The translations under genes were made by a program, and so were the position numbers. Of a stretch of DNA of 59,697 nucleotides, positions 35,511-45,134 are shown piece by piece. Origin of the DNA: an uncultured Porphyromonadaceae bacterium (GTDB lineage Bacteria > Bacteroidota > Bacteroidia > Bacteroidales > Muribaculaceae); contig CAMWVQ010000008.1 of NCBI GenBank assembly GCA_947177635.1, positions 1 through 59,697 on the forward strand. The letters are read 5' to 3'. The notes beneath the pieces were generated by a model. That model did no database searches, had not been told where the DNA came from, and saw nothing but the letters and a program-made list of their open reading frames with translations. Position 1 is the stretch's first letter, and every line of letters starts with the position of its first letter.

Positions 35511-35912
35511 ATGAAACTCAAGATACTCCTGTTGCCCCTCCTGCTGGCCGTCGCTTTCCTGGCCAAGGGGGAGAAGACGACCGAGGGCACCCCGGCCATA
35601 ACCTTCGCTGAAACCACCTATGACTTCGGGGTCATACCCGAGAATGGCGGCCCGGTGAGCCACACATTTGAGTTCACCAACACGGGGAACGCCCCGCTGC
35701 TGATTCTGAACGCGTCAGCATCATGCGGCTGCACCCGTCCGGAATATCCCAAGAAACCCATCAAGGGGGGCAAGAAGGACAAAATCACAGTCACATACAA
35801 CCCGAAAGGGCGCCCCGGCGAGTTCTCGAAGAATGTGACCGTCCGCACCAACATCAAGGGTAAGAAGAAGGTGACACTCAAGATAAAAGGCAACGTCACT
35901 CCCGCCAAATGA
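35511..35912 (+). CDS. DUF1573 domain protein
   Basis: A 133-residue exported protein. A signal peptide (about 1-20) precedes a single DUF1573 immunoglobulin-like domain, with TYDFGVIPENGGPVSHTFEF and the conserved SCGCTRPEYPK motif. The domain is common in Bacteroidota and is usually periplasmic or outer-surface; its role is not established. It overlaps the next DUF1573 gene by four bases. Confidence 0.88.
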   Translation: MKLKILLLPLLLAVAFLAKGEKTTEGTPAITFAETTYDFGVIPENGGPVSHTFEFTNTGNAPLLILNASASCGCTRPEYPKKPIKGGKKDKITVTYNPKGRPGEFSKNVTVRTNIKGKKKVTLKIKGNVTPAK

Positions 35913-36985
35913 AAGGGCCGATGAAACACCTGCTGACAACCCTGCTCGCAGCCGTCGCCATAATGTCGGCCGACGCGCAGACACGCTGGCTTGAGACCGA
36001 ACACGACTTCGGCGCGTTCAACGAGGATGACGGGAAGGTATCGACGGAGTTCAAGTTCATCAACGAGTCTGACACCCCGCTGACGATAGACCATGTCCGC
36101 TCATCCTGCGGCTGCACCGTGCCGCAATATTCCAAGGCGCCGGTCAACCGTGGCGACACGGCGGCCATAACCGTGGTCTACAACCCTACCGGACGTCCCG
36201 GACGCTTCTCCAAATCATTGATGGTGAAGCTATCCAACGACTCTACCGAGAAACTGCTGATAAAAGGGGTGGTCATCGGGGCGCAGAACACCCTCCGCTC
36301 CCGTTTCCCGGTGGCAGACGGGCCGATACGCCTTCGGGGCAACATGGTCACCTTCGGGGCCGTGAAGACCGGCAAGATAAAGTCGCAGTTCGTTGAGGTC
36401 TACAACTCCTCCCGCTCACCGGTGGTGCCGAAATGGACCGGCATCCCCTCCTACCTGCGTGTGACAGCCGCCCACGACACAGTGCAACCCGGCGAGCAAG
36501 GGGTGTATTCCTTCGTCCTGGCCCCCACAAAGTCGACCCCATACGGAATCCTGACCGACTCGCTGACACTCAATGTGCCGGGGGAGGCTCCGCTCAAAAT
36601 CGAAATAGCGGCCATCATAGAGGAGGATTTCTCAGGGATGACCGAGAAGCAGCTCGCCGACGCCCCGGCGATTACCACCGACACCGACATGCTCGACTAC
36701 GGCGACTTTTCAACCTCCGGAGAGCCGATAACCAGGCAGCTGAGAATCACCAACACCGGCAAGAGCGAGCTTATAATAAGACGCATCCACACCTCTGAAC
36801 CCGGATTCTCTGTCAAAGCCCCCTTCTCCAAGCTCAAGAAAGGGAAATCCGGCACGGTCACGGTGACTTTCGACCCGAAGAGCTTCTCAGCCCCTCTGCT
36901 CAACTCCCGCCTCCAGATTATCGCCAACGACCCGTCACGTCCGCTAACGACCATCAGGCTCGTAGGCATTCCCCACGATTTCTGA
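35909..36985 (+). CDS. Two-domain DUF1573 protein
   Basis: A 358-residue exported protein; ATG at 35921 (MKHLLTT) may be the true start and gives a neat signal peptide ending DAQ. The first domain has EHDFGAFNEDDGKVSTEF and SSCGCTVPQYSK, matching the preceding gene. A middle beta domain and a third with LDYGDFSTSGEPITRQLRI and FSVKAPFSKLKKGKSGTV follow, the latter lacking the SCGC motif. It is translationally coupled to the first DUF1573 gene. The function is unknown. Confidence 0.85.
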   Translation: MKGPMKHLLTTLLAAVAIMSADAQTRWLETEHDFGAFNEDDGKVSTEFKFINESDTPLTIDHVRSSCGCTVPQYSKAPVNRGDTAAITVVYNPTGRPGRFSKSLMVKLSNDSTEKLLIKGVVIGAQNTLRSRFPVADGPIRLRGNMVTFGAVKTGKIKSQFVEVYNSSRSPVVPKWTGIPSYLRVTAAHDTVQPGEQGVYSFVLAPTKSTPYGILTDSLTLNVPGEAPLKIEIAAIIEEDFSGMTEKQLADAPAITTDTDMLDYGDFSTSGEPITRQLRITNTGKSELIIRRIHTSEPGFSVKAPFSKLKKGKSGTVTVTFDPKSFSAPLLNSRLQIIANDPSRPLTTIRLVGIPHDF

Positions 36986-36990
36986 CCCAT

Positions 36991-37911
36991 ATGGCCCGCG
37001 ACCTGCTAAACCGCTACATCTGGATTGTAGACACAATCAAACGTTTCGGCCGGATTTCCCGAAAGGAACTCGACCGGAGATGGGCCAACAGCCCTTACTC
37101 CAATGGGGAGGCAAGGATTCCCCGCCGCACATTCTACAATTACCGCCAGGCCATCGAGGAGCTTTTCTCGGTGACGATACTCTGCGACCCGGTCACTTAC
37201 GAGTATTACATCGAGGAGGAACCAGGCTCGGCCGGGGAACAGATCACCAACTGGCTCCTCAACGCCTCGGCCACCAGCAACATCCTGCAAGGCTCGCGTG
37301 AGATCGCCTCCCGGATAATGCTTGAGGAGGTGCCGTCGGCCCGCGAGCATCTGGCGGGGATGATGGAGGCGTTGCGCGACTGCCACACCGTGACTTTCGA
37401 CTACCATTCCTACTCGCGTGTCAACCCCAGCCGCGACGTAGAGATTGAGCCTTGGTTCCTAAGGATATACCGCCAGATATGGTATGTCACCGGCCGGGAG
37501 ACCTCTTCGGGGAAGGTCAAGACCTACTCCCTCGACCGCATCAGCGGACTCAAGATACAACAGCGCTCATTCACCCTCCCCCCCGACACCGATCCCAAGT
37601 CTTACTTCAAGGACGCCTACGGGATAATGGTCGACAAGGGGGAGGCGCGCCGGGTGGTGCTGCGTGTCGATCCCCGTCAGGCCAAATACCTCCGCGCGCT
37701 GCCGCTCCACCCCTCCCAGCAAGAGGAAGTCAACGACAGCTACTCTCGATTCACCTACCGCCTCTGCCTGACGTCTGATTTCGTGTCAGAAATCATATCG
37801 ATGGGCAACCAGGTGACCGTCGAGGCTCCCCGCGAGTTGCGCGCTATGGTGATTACCCGCCTGCGCGACACCCTGGCCAACTATCCCGACCCGGGACAGC
37901 AACAACAATGA
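36991..37911 (+). CDS. WYL-domain transcriptional regulator
   Basis: A 306-residue regulator. The N-terminal winged helix-turn-helix (YIWIVDTIKRFGRISRKEL and RRTFYNYRQAIEEL) spans about 5-65. A WYL-type ligand domain follows, with IEPWFLRIYRQIWYVTGRE in place of a strict WYL. The C-terminal extension (VVLRVDPRQAKYLRALPLHP) is typical of WCX. WYL proteins often sense nucleic acids or nucleotides, also in phage-defence settings, but no defence genes lie beside this one. It starts five bases after the DUF1573 gene. Confidence 0.88.
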   Translation: MARDLLNRYIWIVDTIKRFGRISRKELDRRWANSPYSNGEARIPRRTFYNYRQAIEELFSVTILCDPVTYEYYIEEEPGSAGEQITNWLLNASATSNILQGSREIASRIMLEEVPSAREHLAGMMEALRDCHTVTFDYHSYSRVNPSRDVEIEPWFLRIYRQIWYVTGRETSSGKVKTYSLDRISGLKIQQRSFTLPPDTDPKSYFKDAYGIMVDKGEARRVVLRVDPRQAKYLRALPLHPSQQEEVNDSYSRFTYRLCLTSDFVSEIISMGNQVTVEAPRELRAMVITRLRDTLANYPDPGQQQQ

Positions 37912-37946
37912 CAGACTTATCACAAACACCATAGATACAACTCATT

Positions 37947-39035
37947 ATGTCAGACAAGATAAAAGTGGGTATCACCCACGGAGATTTCAACGGCATCGGT
38001 TACGAGGTCATCCTGAAGATGCTCGATGACAACCGGCTCTTCGAGTTATGCACCCCCATTGTCTACGGTTCGGCCAAAATCGCGGCCAACTACCGCAAAC
38101 AACTGTCGCTCCAGGGGCAGGCACCCGTGCAGATAAAGGATGCCGAAAACGCCGCCGAGGGACAGGCTTACATAATCAACGTCATCGGCGAGGACGCCAA
38201 GGTCGAACCGGGCCACCCCTCGGCTGAGGCAGGGAAAGGAGCCTTCGAAGCCCTCGAAAGGGCTGTGGCCGACCTGCGTGCCGGGAAAATCGACGTGCTG
38301 CTCACCGCCCCTGTCAACAAATCGACAATCCACAGCGAGCTTTTCACCTTCCCCGGCCACACCGAATATCTCGAAGCTTCGATCGGCGACGGCAACAAGG
38401 CCCTGATGATACTCTTCAACGACACCGTGCGCGTTGCCCTGGCGACAATCCACCTTCCGATTTCCAAGGTGGCCGAAGCCATAACCAAGGAATCGCTGAT
38501 GGAGAAAATCCGCCTCCTCAACAACTCGCTCATCCAGGATTTCGGCATCGTCAAACCCCGCATCGCCGTCCTCGGGCTGAATCCCCACGCCGGAGATGAC
38601 GGCCTGCTCGGCTCGGAGGAGAAGGAAATCATCCTCCCCGCCGTGGAGGAATCGCGCGCAAAGAAAATCCACGTCTTCGGCCCTTATGCCGCCGACGGGT
38701 TCTTCGGGAGCGGCAACTTCCGCAAGTTCGACGGCATTCTGGCAATGTATCACGACCAGGGCCTGGCTCCCTTCAAGACCCTCGCGGGAGGGAGCGGTGT
38801 GAACTTCACCGCCGGACTGCCGTTTGTCAGGACTTCTCCCGACCACGGCACCGGATTCGACATCGCCGGCAAGGGGGAGGCCTCGCCCGACTCCATCCGC
38901 GAGGCCCTTTATGCCGCCATCGACATATACCGCAGCCGCCTCAACCACGCTGAGCGCACCGCCAACCCGCTGCGCCGCCAGTATGTCGACAAGTCGAAAG
39001 ACAACGTCGTCCTTGACCTCTCGAAAGAGAAATAA
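37947..39035 (+). CDS. pdxA: 4-hydroxythreonine-4-phosphate dehydrogenase
   Basis: A 362-residue NAD and metal-dependent dehydrogenase of the DXP-dependent vitamin B6 pathway. GITHGDFNGIGYEVILK opens the protein. The metal-binding histidines lie in FPGHTEYL and MYHDQGLAPFKTL, and GLPFVRTSPDHGTGFDIAGK closes the active site. The length is slightly above the E. coli enzyme. It is the last gene before a strong convergent terminator. Confidence 0.94.
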   Translation: MSDKIKVGITHGDFNGIGYEVILKMLDDNRLFELCTPIVYGSAKIAANYRKQLSLQGQAPVQIKDAENAAEGQAYIINVIGEDAKVEPGHPSAEAGKGAFEALERAVADLRAGKIDVLLTAPVNKSTIHSELFTFPGHTEYLEASIGDGNKALMILFNDTVRVALATIHLPISKVAEAITKESLMEKIRLLNNSLIQDFGIVKPRIAVLGLNPHAGDDGLLGSEEKEIILPAVEESRAKKIHVFGPYAADGFFGSGNFRKFDGILAMYHDQGLAPFKTLAGGSGVNFTAGLPFVRTSPDHGTGFDIAGKGEASPDSIREALYAAIDIYRSRLNHAERTANPLRRQYVDKSKDNVVLDLSKEK

Positions 39036-39049
39036 CAGCCACCATACAG

Positions 39050-39112
39050 CAGTGCGGCGGTGTGACGTCATCCCGAAAAGGATATCACGACACACCGCCG
39101 CACTGTTTGTTT
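39050..39112 (+). terminator. Bidirectional terminator between pdxA and a glycosyltransferase gene
   Basis: A 15-base perfect inverted repeat pairs 39050-39064 with 39091-39105, followed by TTTGTTTTC. It separates convergent genes. Confidence 0.8.
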
Positions 39113-39120
39113 TCTATCGT

Positions 39121-40095
39121 TTACCTGAAAAAGGGACGCAGGAGACGTGAGATACCCGGCAATCCCACTCCACGGTAGATGACGGCGAGATGGTTGAGCA
39201 TACGGAAAAAGAGGGATGATTCATTGGACTGGGCTACGGCAAGGAGGCGCAGGCTCTCTTCGGCCGCCCCTTCGCGACGGTAATCACCGGCGAGCAACGC
39301 GCGCCGGAAGTTGATATAACGCCCAAACCGCCTGTCGGAAGCTTGCGCCTGCGTCATCAGGTCAAGGGCGTTTTCCCATACAGCCGCCTTTGCCGAGAAT
39401 GAGTCCCCGGTTATCGAGTCGGGAGTCAGTATTATCCTCACCGTAGGGGGGCCTTGAAGCCTGACGATTTTGGGAGAGAGGGAGAAGAGCCTCAACCCCA
39501 ATTCCACATCATCCCACCCCCGGCAGAGGGGATTCCATCCCCCGGCACGGCGGAAAAGAGCGGTGCGGGCGGCATAACGCTGTGTGGCCATCGACCCGTA
39601 AAAGAGGTTGTCCCATACCACATCCCTGTCACTGAATCTGGCGGAGAGCATTTTCCCGGAGTGGGAAACCGCCTCACAATCCCAGCCGACAATATCGGCG
39701 TCAGGATTCATGTCAAACCCTTCAAGTGACCTCTGGCAATGACCGGGGGACATCAGGTCATCACTGTCGAAAAACATAGTGAAGGGGGTAGTCACCTCTG
39801 CCAGGCCCCGGTTACGGGCTGCGGCCGCCCCCGGCTGTTTTTCCTCCAGCACTGTCACCTCGAATATCGGTGTCTCGACGCGGCTCTTCCAGTCGAGAAG
39901 AGCCTGCAAAGTGTTGTCGGTGGAGTTGTTGTCGACCAGCACAATCTTCAATGGCCGCAAACTCTGTGACTCCAAAGAGTCCAGGGTGGCAAGTACCCTC
40001 TCCGCCCTGTTGTAGACAGGCACGACGACAGTCAGACGGCAATTTCTCATCTCTTCAGCCATCTCTTCAATATTATGTGTCGGTCGCAAGGGCAT
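39121..40095 (-). CDS. Glycosyltransferase family 2 protein
   Basis: A 324-residue GT-A glycosyltransferase. TVVVPVYNRAERV, IVLVDNNSTDNT and the DXD-like FFDSDDLMSPGH motif place it in GT2. The C-terminal 130 residues are helical. Several starts are possible; MRNCRL at 40050 begins right at the conserved core. It lies four bases after another glycosyltransferase, so both probably modify one glycan. Confidence 0.88.
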   Translation of the reverse strand: MPLRPTHNIEEMAEEMRNCRLTVVVPVYNRAERVLATLDSLESQSLRPLKIVLVDNNSTDNTLQALLDWKSRVETPIFEVTVLEEKQPGAAAARNRGLAEVTTPFTMFFDSDDLMSPGHCQRSLEGFDMNPDADIVGWDCEAVSHSGKMLSARFSDRDVVWDNLFYGSMATQRYAARTALFRRAGGWNPLCRGWDDVELGLRLFSLSPKIVRLQGPPTVRIILTPDSITGDSFSAKAAVWENALDLMTQAQASDRRFGRYINFRRALLAGDYRREGAAEESLRLLAVAQSNESSLFFRMLNHLAVIYRGVGLPGISRLLRPFFR

Positions 40096-40099
40096 GATA

Positions 40100-40936
40100 C
40101 TATATAGGGGAGTTTAGATAGGGTCTCACTGCGTTGCCGAAGGCTGCCTTAAACGCGCCGGCGGTCATCAGCCTCAACGCCTTGAAGAAACCTGCCTGAC
40201 GGGCACGGCTCACACGCCACGCCACAAGCGGAATCCGCATAACTGCTGTCAGGGGGTATTCCACAACCGTGACCGCCCCCCGTGCCAGCAACGCCCCATC
40301 GGCCAGACGTTCCCTGACGCCGGTAGTGGCCCCGGGATGATTGGCAATCGTGACAGGGAAAAAACGGCAATCCAAGCCGTTGTTCCTTGCTTTTTTCAGG
40401 AACAGCTCCTCCTCCCCGGCGGTGAATTCCCGCGCTCCCAGTCCGAAATTCTCGGGAAAACGCAGCTTTCCTACCCGCGACTCGCGGCGAAGCGCGATTT
40501 CGAAGGAGGTCTGATAGAAATTCTTGGGAAGGGTTGAGAGTTCGCATCCCATCCCGGGATAATCCTTGGCCACATCCGAGTCATACCTGAACGAACCATA
40601 TTCCAACTCAGGATACCGCCCGAATATGCGCCGGATTTCCGACAGCCCTTCGGGATAAAACTCAAGGTCATCATCAGCAACCAGGAGGATGTCTCCGGTC
40701 GCATTGTCAAGACAGTTGTTGCGGTTGCGGCTCAGCCCATACCCATCCAGGAAAAGCACCCTGACATCATCGCGTGACGCAAGCGACTCAGGAACCGGGT
40801 TCTCCCCCGGCTCCTGCCATGACACAAGGTAGCTCACCCCCGGCATCGCCGGGAGATTCATAGCCTCCACCCTGCGGCCTCCGTCTGGGCCGCACGTGGA
40901 AATCATCACCTCAAGGGTAAGAGAAGAGCCATCCAT
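40100..40936 (-). CDS. Glycosyltransferase (GT2-like)
   Basis: A 278-residue protein with a GT-A-like core. The region SRNRNNCLDNATGDILLVADDDLEFY contains the DDD motif expected for metal and nucleotide-sugar binding. The N terminus (VMISTCGPDGG) is shorter than in classic GT2 enzymes, and the start could be at 40906. A helical basic C terminus may contact the membrane. It is cotranscribed with the GT2 gene downstream. Confidence 0.78.
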   Translation of the reverse strand: MDGSSLTLEVMISTCGPDGGRRVEAMNLPAMPGVSYLVSWQEPGENPVPESLASRDDVRVLFLDGYGLSRNRNNCLDNATGDILLVADDDLEFYPEGLSEIRRIFGRYPELEYGSFRYDSDVAKDYPGMGCELSTLPKNFYQTSFEIALRRESRVGKLRFPENFGLGAREFTAGEEELFLKKARNNGLDCRFFPVTIANHPGATTGVRERLADGALLARGAVTVVEYPLTAVMRIPLVAWRVSRARQAGFFKALRLMTAGAFKAAFGNAVRPYLNSPI

Positions 40937-41002
40937 ACTTTGATAACGGCAAACCTCGCCGCCAAAGTATGGATGACCCGTATCTTTTTTCAGCCGGCCG
41001 CC

Positions 41003-41881
41003 TCAGATGAAATACAGGGGGCATCCCTTTGAGACCGGCGCCACCATCCCCTGGGGATATGAGAACACCAGTCCGCTATTGTACAGCGCAACATACGCGA
41101 CAGGGAAATCATCGACCGTGAACCGCTGTTCGGCCTCAGGATTGAAGTAGTCGGTCAGCCATATCAGATAATCATCCTCTGTCATCCCGGCGTCCTTGGC
41201 CATACCGGCCAGCAGCTTTTCCCTGACAGAATGCCGCTCGGCAGCCGGGACAAGATCCTCGAAAGTCATCTGCCTCCCCAGGCGAGTCGAGAAGCTCACA
41301 TAGTAGCATGAAATCTCGGCAGGCGCGCCGCCGGTGCAGGATTCCATATATGAGGAGTAAGTGTATATCTCATTGTCAGCCGACACCCACGCCGGACGCA
41401 GGTCGACATTGACGTAGAATCCGTTGACAACCGACTCCCTCAGCTGAGGTAGAATCGTGTCGTTGAACACCTTTCCGTAATAGTCAATCTGCTCGGTGAC
41501 GGCCCTCGCCGTCATCTCGTGGAGGTCGTAATGCACATCCCCTCCGGCCACAGTCGAGAAATCCTCGCTTATGATTCGCGCCAGCCCCATGTTGACAGCC
41601 GACTCCCCTTTCAGGGGGAAAACCCTGATGGAGAAAAACACGTCGGAATGCTCCGTGGGGAATATCCTGGCAATCTGCAGGGCCTCGACCTGACGGCCGT
41701 CAAAAGAGAAAACCGTGTCGGTGGTCGACGGGGCGGTCACCACGGAGACCACCTTGGCCAGCTTCCCGTCATCTGGAAAATCAACGAACGGGTCATTGAC
41801 ACTTTTGTTTCCCGAGCAGGCTCCCGCCAAGAATGCCAACGCCGGCAACATCGCCGACAGATATGTTTTTTTGAAGCCCAT
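41003..41881 (-). CDS. DUF3298 (RsiV-like) lipoprotein
   Basis: A 292-residue lipoprotein with lipobox LAGAC (cysteine 22) followed by SGNKSVNDPF. The C-terminal half has FEDLVPAAERHSVREKLL and ends VALYNSGLVFSYPQGMVAPVSKGCPLYFI-type sequence, matching DUF3298 with its preceding DUF4163-like part. The family includes lysozyme-binding anti-sigma factor domains, but no sigma factor lies nearby and it has no cytoplasmic segment. The function is unknown. Confidence 0.8.
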   Translation of the reverse strand: MGFKKTYLSAMLPALAFLAGACSGNKSVNDPFVDFPDDGKLAKVVSVVTAPSTTDTVFSFDGRQVEALQIARIFPTEHSDVFFSIRVFPLKGESAVNMGLARIISEDFSTVAGGDVHYDLHEMTARAVTEQIDYYGKVFNDTILPQLRESVVNGFYVNVDLRPAWVSADNEIYTYSSYMESCTGGAPAEISCYYVSFSTRLGRQMTFEDLVPAAERHSVREKLLAGMAKDAGMTEDDYLIWLTDYFNPEAEQRFTVDDFPVAYVALYNSGLVFSYPQGMVAPVSKGCPLYFI

Positions 41882-41994
41882 AGTTTTTCACCGTTATAGT
41901 GGCAGTTATTGAATCTATCACAACGTTTGCAGCAGGCCGCCCTATGGCGCACAATGCCGCCGTCGCGCCGGGCTGCATCGTTAAAACAATGGCT

Positions 41995-42029
41995 GTCACG
42001 CGAAAGTTGTAACAACAGCGTGACTTTTT
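41995..42029 (-). terminator. Hairpin after the polyprenyl synthase gene
   Basis: GTCACGC at 41995-42001 pairs with GCGTGAC at 42018-42024, and TTTTT follows on the plus strand. On the minus strand it lies 75 bases beyond the ispB stop but lacks a T run, so its direction is unclear. Confidence 0.45.
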
Positions 42030-42099
42030 GGGCAAAAACAAAGGCAACCGTCCCGTTGACATTCAACGGAACAGGCAAAAAAGCCGTCAGCTGACGGCA

Positions 42100-43080
42100 T
42101 CAATGGTCTCTGTTGATAATGAAGTCGATAAGGGAAACAAAGGCGTCAAGCGTCTCCGAAGGGGGGAAATTGTCGCGAAGCACTCGGCATGCCTCATCGC
42201 GGAGGCGTTCCATAGTCTGGCGGGCATACTCTATGCCGCCGTTGATGACAGCGTAGTCGATGAGGGTGGAGACCTCCGACGGGTCAAGCACATCCCTGCG
42301 GGCCAGCTCCATCATCCGGCCATGCTCCTCTCCGTCGAGGGTCTCAAGCACATGGAGCAGCGGCAGGGTGATTTTACCCTCGCGGAGGTCGTTTCCGGTC
42401 GGCTTGCCTATTTCCCCGGCGGGGAAATAGTCGAATATGTCATCCTTGATCTGGAAACAAAGCCCCAGCAGACGGGCGAACTCCCTGAGGGCATCGAGCC
42501 TTCGGGAATCGGTCTCCCCGGCGGCGGCGGCCCCGACCTCGGCGCAACTGATGAAAAGCGACGCTGTCTTGCGGTAAATGATGTTGAAGTAGGTCTCCTC
42601 GTCGAGATGGTTGTAGCGGGCGTTGTAAATCTCGTCGAGCTCACCAATCGAGAGCAGACGGCCGAGCGAGGCAATCGACTCGACGATGCGTATGTCGCCG
42701 GTCTCCGAGGCCAGTATGAGTGAGTTGGAGAGGAAGAAGTCGCCGATGAGCACGGCCAGGTGGTTGTCCCATAGGCCGTTGATTGTCTGGGCGTCGCGGC
42801 GCACCTTGGTGTCGTCGACCACATCGTCGTGAATGAGCGACGCGTTGTGGAGCAGCTCCACGGCCACAGCCCCCTTTATCACATTGTCATTGACCTCACC
42901 GAGCAGCTTGGCGCTCAGGATTACCATTACCGGGCGTATCTGCTTCCCCTTCTTTTCGAGATAGGTCTCCACCACCTTGTTCATCAAGGCGTTGGGAGAT
43001 GTCAAAGTAGCCGATATGAGATCATTCAGCCGCTTGAGTTCCGGGGCCAGAGTATGCTGGATGGTTTGGAAGGTCGTCAC
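42100..43080 (-). CDS. ispB: Polyprenyl diphosphate synthase
   Basis: A 326-residue trans-prenyltransferase that builds the long isoprenoid chain of menaquinone. The first aspartate-rich motif is in LIHDDVVDDTKVRRD and the second in CFQIKDDIFDYF. GKQIRPVMVILSAKL is the substrate-binding segment. Small residues (SL) before the first DDxxD fit long-chain products. Menaquinone would feed the SdhCAB complex in this window. A divergent promoter pair separates it from korA. Confidence 0.93.
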   Translation of the reverse strand: MTTFQTIQHTLAPELKRLNDLISATLTSPNALMNKVVETYLEKKGKQIRPVMVILSAKLLGEVNDNVIKGAVAVELLHNASLIHDDVVDDTKVRRDAQTINGLWDNHLAVLIGDFFLSNSLILASETGDIRIVESIASLGRLLSIGELDEIYNARYNHLDEETYFNIIYRKTASLFISCAEVGAAAAGETDSRRLDALREFARLLGLCFQIKDDIFDYFPAGEIGKPTGNDLREGKITLPLLHVLETLDGEEHGRMMELARRDVLDPSEVSTLIDYAVINGGIEYARQTMERLRDEACRVLRDNFPPSETLDAFVSLIDFIINRDH

Positions 43081-43099
43081 TTTCTCGAAAATTTTAGCG

Positions 43100-43107
43100 C
43101 AAAATTA
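43100..43107 (-). promoter_or_regulatory. Promoter -7 box for ispB
   Basis: The minus strand reads TAATTTTG, matching TAnnTTTG. It lies only 20 bases before the ATG, so the leader would be very short. Confidence 0.45.
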
Positions 43108-43149
43108 CGAAAACTTCTCGGAAACACTATAAATTCCCGAGGAAAAAGT

Positions 43150-43157
43150 TAACTTTG
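43150..43157 (+). promoter_or_regulatory. Promoter -7 box for korAB
   Basis: TAACTTTG followed by CG matches TAnnTTTG. The leader to 43278 would be about 115 bases. Confidence 0.6.
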
Positions 43158-43277
43158 CGGTCAGATGATACAAACCGAATATTAAATCAGGAATAGGCAA
43201 TTAGCCAATCTATCACCGGCAATTACTTATCTTCCAGTCATTTCCACAAAAGTTATCCCTTTAAATAGGAATACATC

Positions 43278-45134
43278 ATGGACAACACAAACCAAAGAGT
43301 TAAGACGCTCGACAAGGTAGCCGTGAGATTCTCCGGCGACTCGGGCGACGGAATGCAGCTGGCAGGAAACATCTTCACCAACGTTTCCGCCGGGCTGGGC
43401 AACTCCGTGTCGACTTTCCCCGACTATCCCGCTGAAATCCGCGCCCCGCAGGGGTCGCTGGGCGGCGTGTCGGGATTCCAGGTGAGCATAGGCATCGGGG
43501 TCCACACCCCCGGTGACCAGTGTGACGTGCTGGTAGCGATGAACCCCGCCGCCCTAAAACAGAACGTCAAGTTCCTAAAGCCCGGCGGTGTCATCATCAC
43601 CGACGTAGACTCCTTCAAGGAGGAAGGACTGAAGAAAGCCAAGTTCCTGACTGACGACCCCATCCGGGAGCTCGGGGTCACCGCACAGGTCGTGGAGGTT
43701 CCGGTGACCACCATGACTCGCGCCGCCCTGGAGGACTCCGGGATGGACAACAAGGCAATCCTGAAATGCCGCAACATATTCACCCTCGGGCTGATATGCT
43801 GGCTCTTCGACCGTCCGGTAGAGAGCGCGGTGGCCATGATACAGCGCAAGTTCGCAAAGAAACCCGCCATCGCCGAGGCCAACACCAAGGTGATACGCGC
43901 CGGGTATGACTACGGCCACAACATCCACGCCGGGGTCTCCACCTACAAAATCGAGACCGAGCCTATCAAGCCCGGCACATACACCGACCTCAAGGGCAAC
44001 GAGGCAACAGCCTGGGGCCTGATTATGGCCTCCGAGAAAGCGGGTCTTCCCCTCTTCCTCGGCTCATACCCCATCACCCCCGCCACCGACATCCTCCACG
44101 AGCTGGCCAAGCGCAAAGACCTCGGGGTCAAGGCCTGCCAGATGGAAGATGAAATCGCCGGAGTATGCTCCGCAATCGGGGCCTCCTTCGCCGGCAACCT
44201 CGCCGCCACCTCCACCTCAGGCCCCGGTCTGGCCCTCAAGAGCGAGGCCATCGGCCTGGCCGTGATGGCCGAACTGCCGCTGGTGGTCATCGACGTGCAG
44301 CGCGGCGGTCCCTCGACCGGCCTTCCCACCAAGACCGAGCAGACCGACCTGGCACAGGCCCTCTACGGCCGCAACGGCGAGTCCCCCCTGGCCGTGGTCG
44401 CCCCCGTCTCCCCCACAGACTGCTTCACAATGGCCTACGAGGCCAGCCGCATCGCCGTCGAGCATATGACCCCCGTCATACTGCTGAGTGACGCCTTCAT
44501 CGGCAACGGATCCTCGGCATGGCGCATTCCCGAGGCTGACGAATTCCCCCCGATCACTCCCCGCTTCGTCCCCGAGGAGCTGCGCTCCACCTGGACCCCC
44601 TACTTCCGCGACCAGGAATCACTCAGCCGCTACTGGGCAATCCCCGGCACACCCGGACTGATGCACCGTCTCGGCGGCCTGGAGAAGAACGAGAAGACCG
44701 GGGCCATCTCGACAGACCCCGCCAACCACGCCCGCATGGTCGAGATTCGCCGCGAGAAGGTTGCCCGCATCGCCAATAACATACCCCTCCAGGAGGTCAA
44801 GTGTGACTCCCCCGAGGCCGACACGCTCCTCATCGGATGGGGCGGCACATACGGCCATCTCCACGATGCCGCCGAGGAACTCAACCGCCAGGGCCACAAG
44901 GTGGCGCTCGCCCAGTTCCGCTACATCAACCCCCTGCCGCGCAACACAGGGGAAATCTTCCGCCGCTACAAGAGGCTCATCGTCGCCGAGCTCAACACAG
45001 GCCAGTTCGCCGATTACCTCCAGGCGCGTTTCCCCGAGCAGACCTTCCTCCGCATCAACAAGGTCGAAGGACAGCCGTTCATGGTCCACGAAATCGTGGA
45101 GAAAGTCAAGGAACTCTTACCTAAAGATGAATGA
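43278..45134 (+). CDS. korA: 2-oxoglutarate:ferredoxin oxidoreductase, fused gamma-alpha subunit
   Basis: A 618-residue subunit of the oxygen-sensitive enzyme that links 2-oxoglutarate and succinyl-CoA through ferredoxin. The N-terminal 190 or so residues form the gamma domain (VRFSGDSGDGMQLAGNI). The alpha domain follows, with FLGSYPITPATDILHEL and SGPGLALKSEAIGLAVMAELP. Fusion of the two is usual in Bacteroidota. KorB is encoded directly downstream, overlapping by four bases. With fumarate reductase it supports the reductive arm of the TCA cycle. Confidence 0.93.
   Translation: MDNTNQRVKTLDKVAVRFSGDSGDGMQLAGNIFTNVSAGLGNSVSTFPDYPAEIRAPQGSLGGVSGFQVSIGIGVHTPGDQCDVLVAMNPAALKQNVKFLKPGGVIITDVDSFKEEGLKKAKFLTDDPIRELGVTAQVVEVPVTTMTRAALEDSGMDNKAILKCRNIFTLGLICWLFDRPVESAVAMIQRKFAKKPAIAEANTKVIRAGYDYGHNIHAGVSTYKIETEPIKPGTYTDLKGNEATAWGLIMASEKAGLPLFLGSYPITPATDILHELAKRKDLGVKACQMEDEIAGVCSAIGASFAGNLAATSTSGPGLALKSEAIGLAVMAELPLVVIDVQRGGPSTGLPTKTEQTDLAQALYGRNGESPLAVVAPVSPTDCFTMAYEASRIAVEHMTPVILLSDAFIGNGSSAWRIPEADEFPPITPRFVPEELRSTWTPYFRDQESLSRYWAIPGTPGLMHRLGGLEKNEKTGAISTDPANHARMVEIRREKVARIANNIPLQEVKCDSPEADTLLIGWGGTYGHLHDAAEELNRQGHKVALAQFRYINPLPRNTGEIFRRYKRLIVAELNTGQFADYLQARFPEQTFLRINKVEGQPFMVHEIVEKVKELLPKDE

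Noticed and set aside
36991-37911. WYL regulator as the marker of a phage-defence island
   Set aside because: Neighbours are DUF1573, rlmN and pdxA, with no nuclease, helicase or toxin gene.
42028-42723. A 231-codon plus-strand frame
   Set aside because: It is antisense to the polyprenyl synthase gene, whose aspartate-rich motifs are intact.
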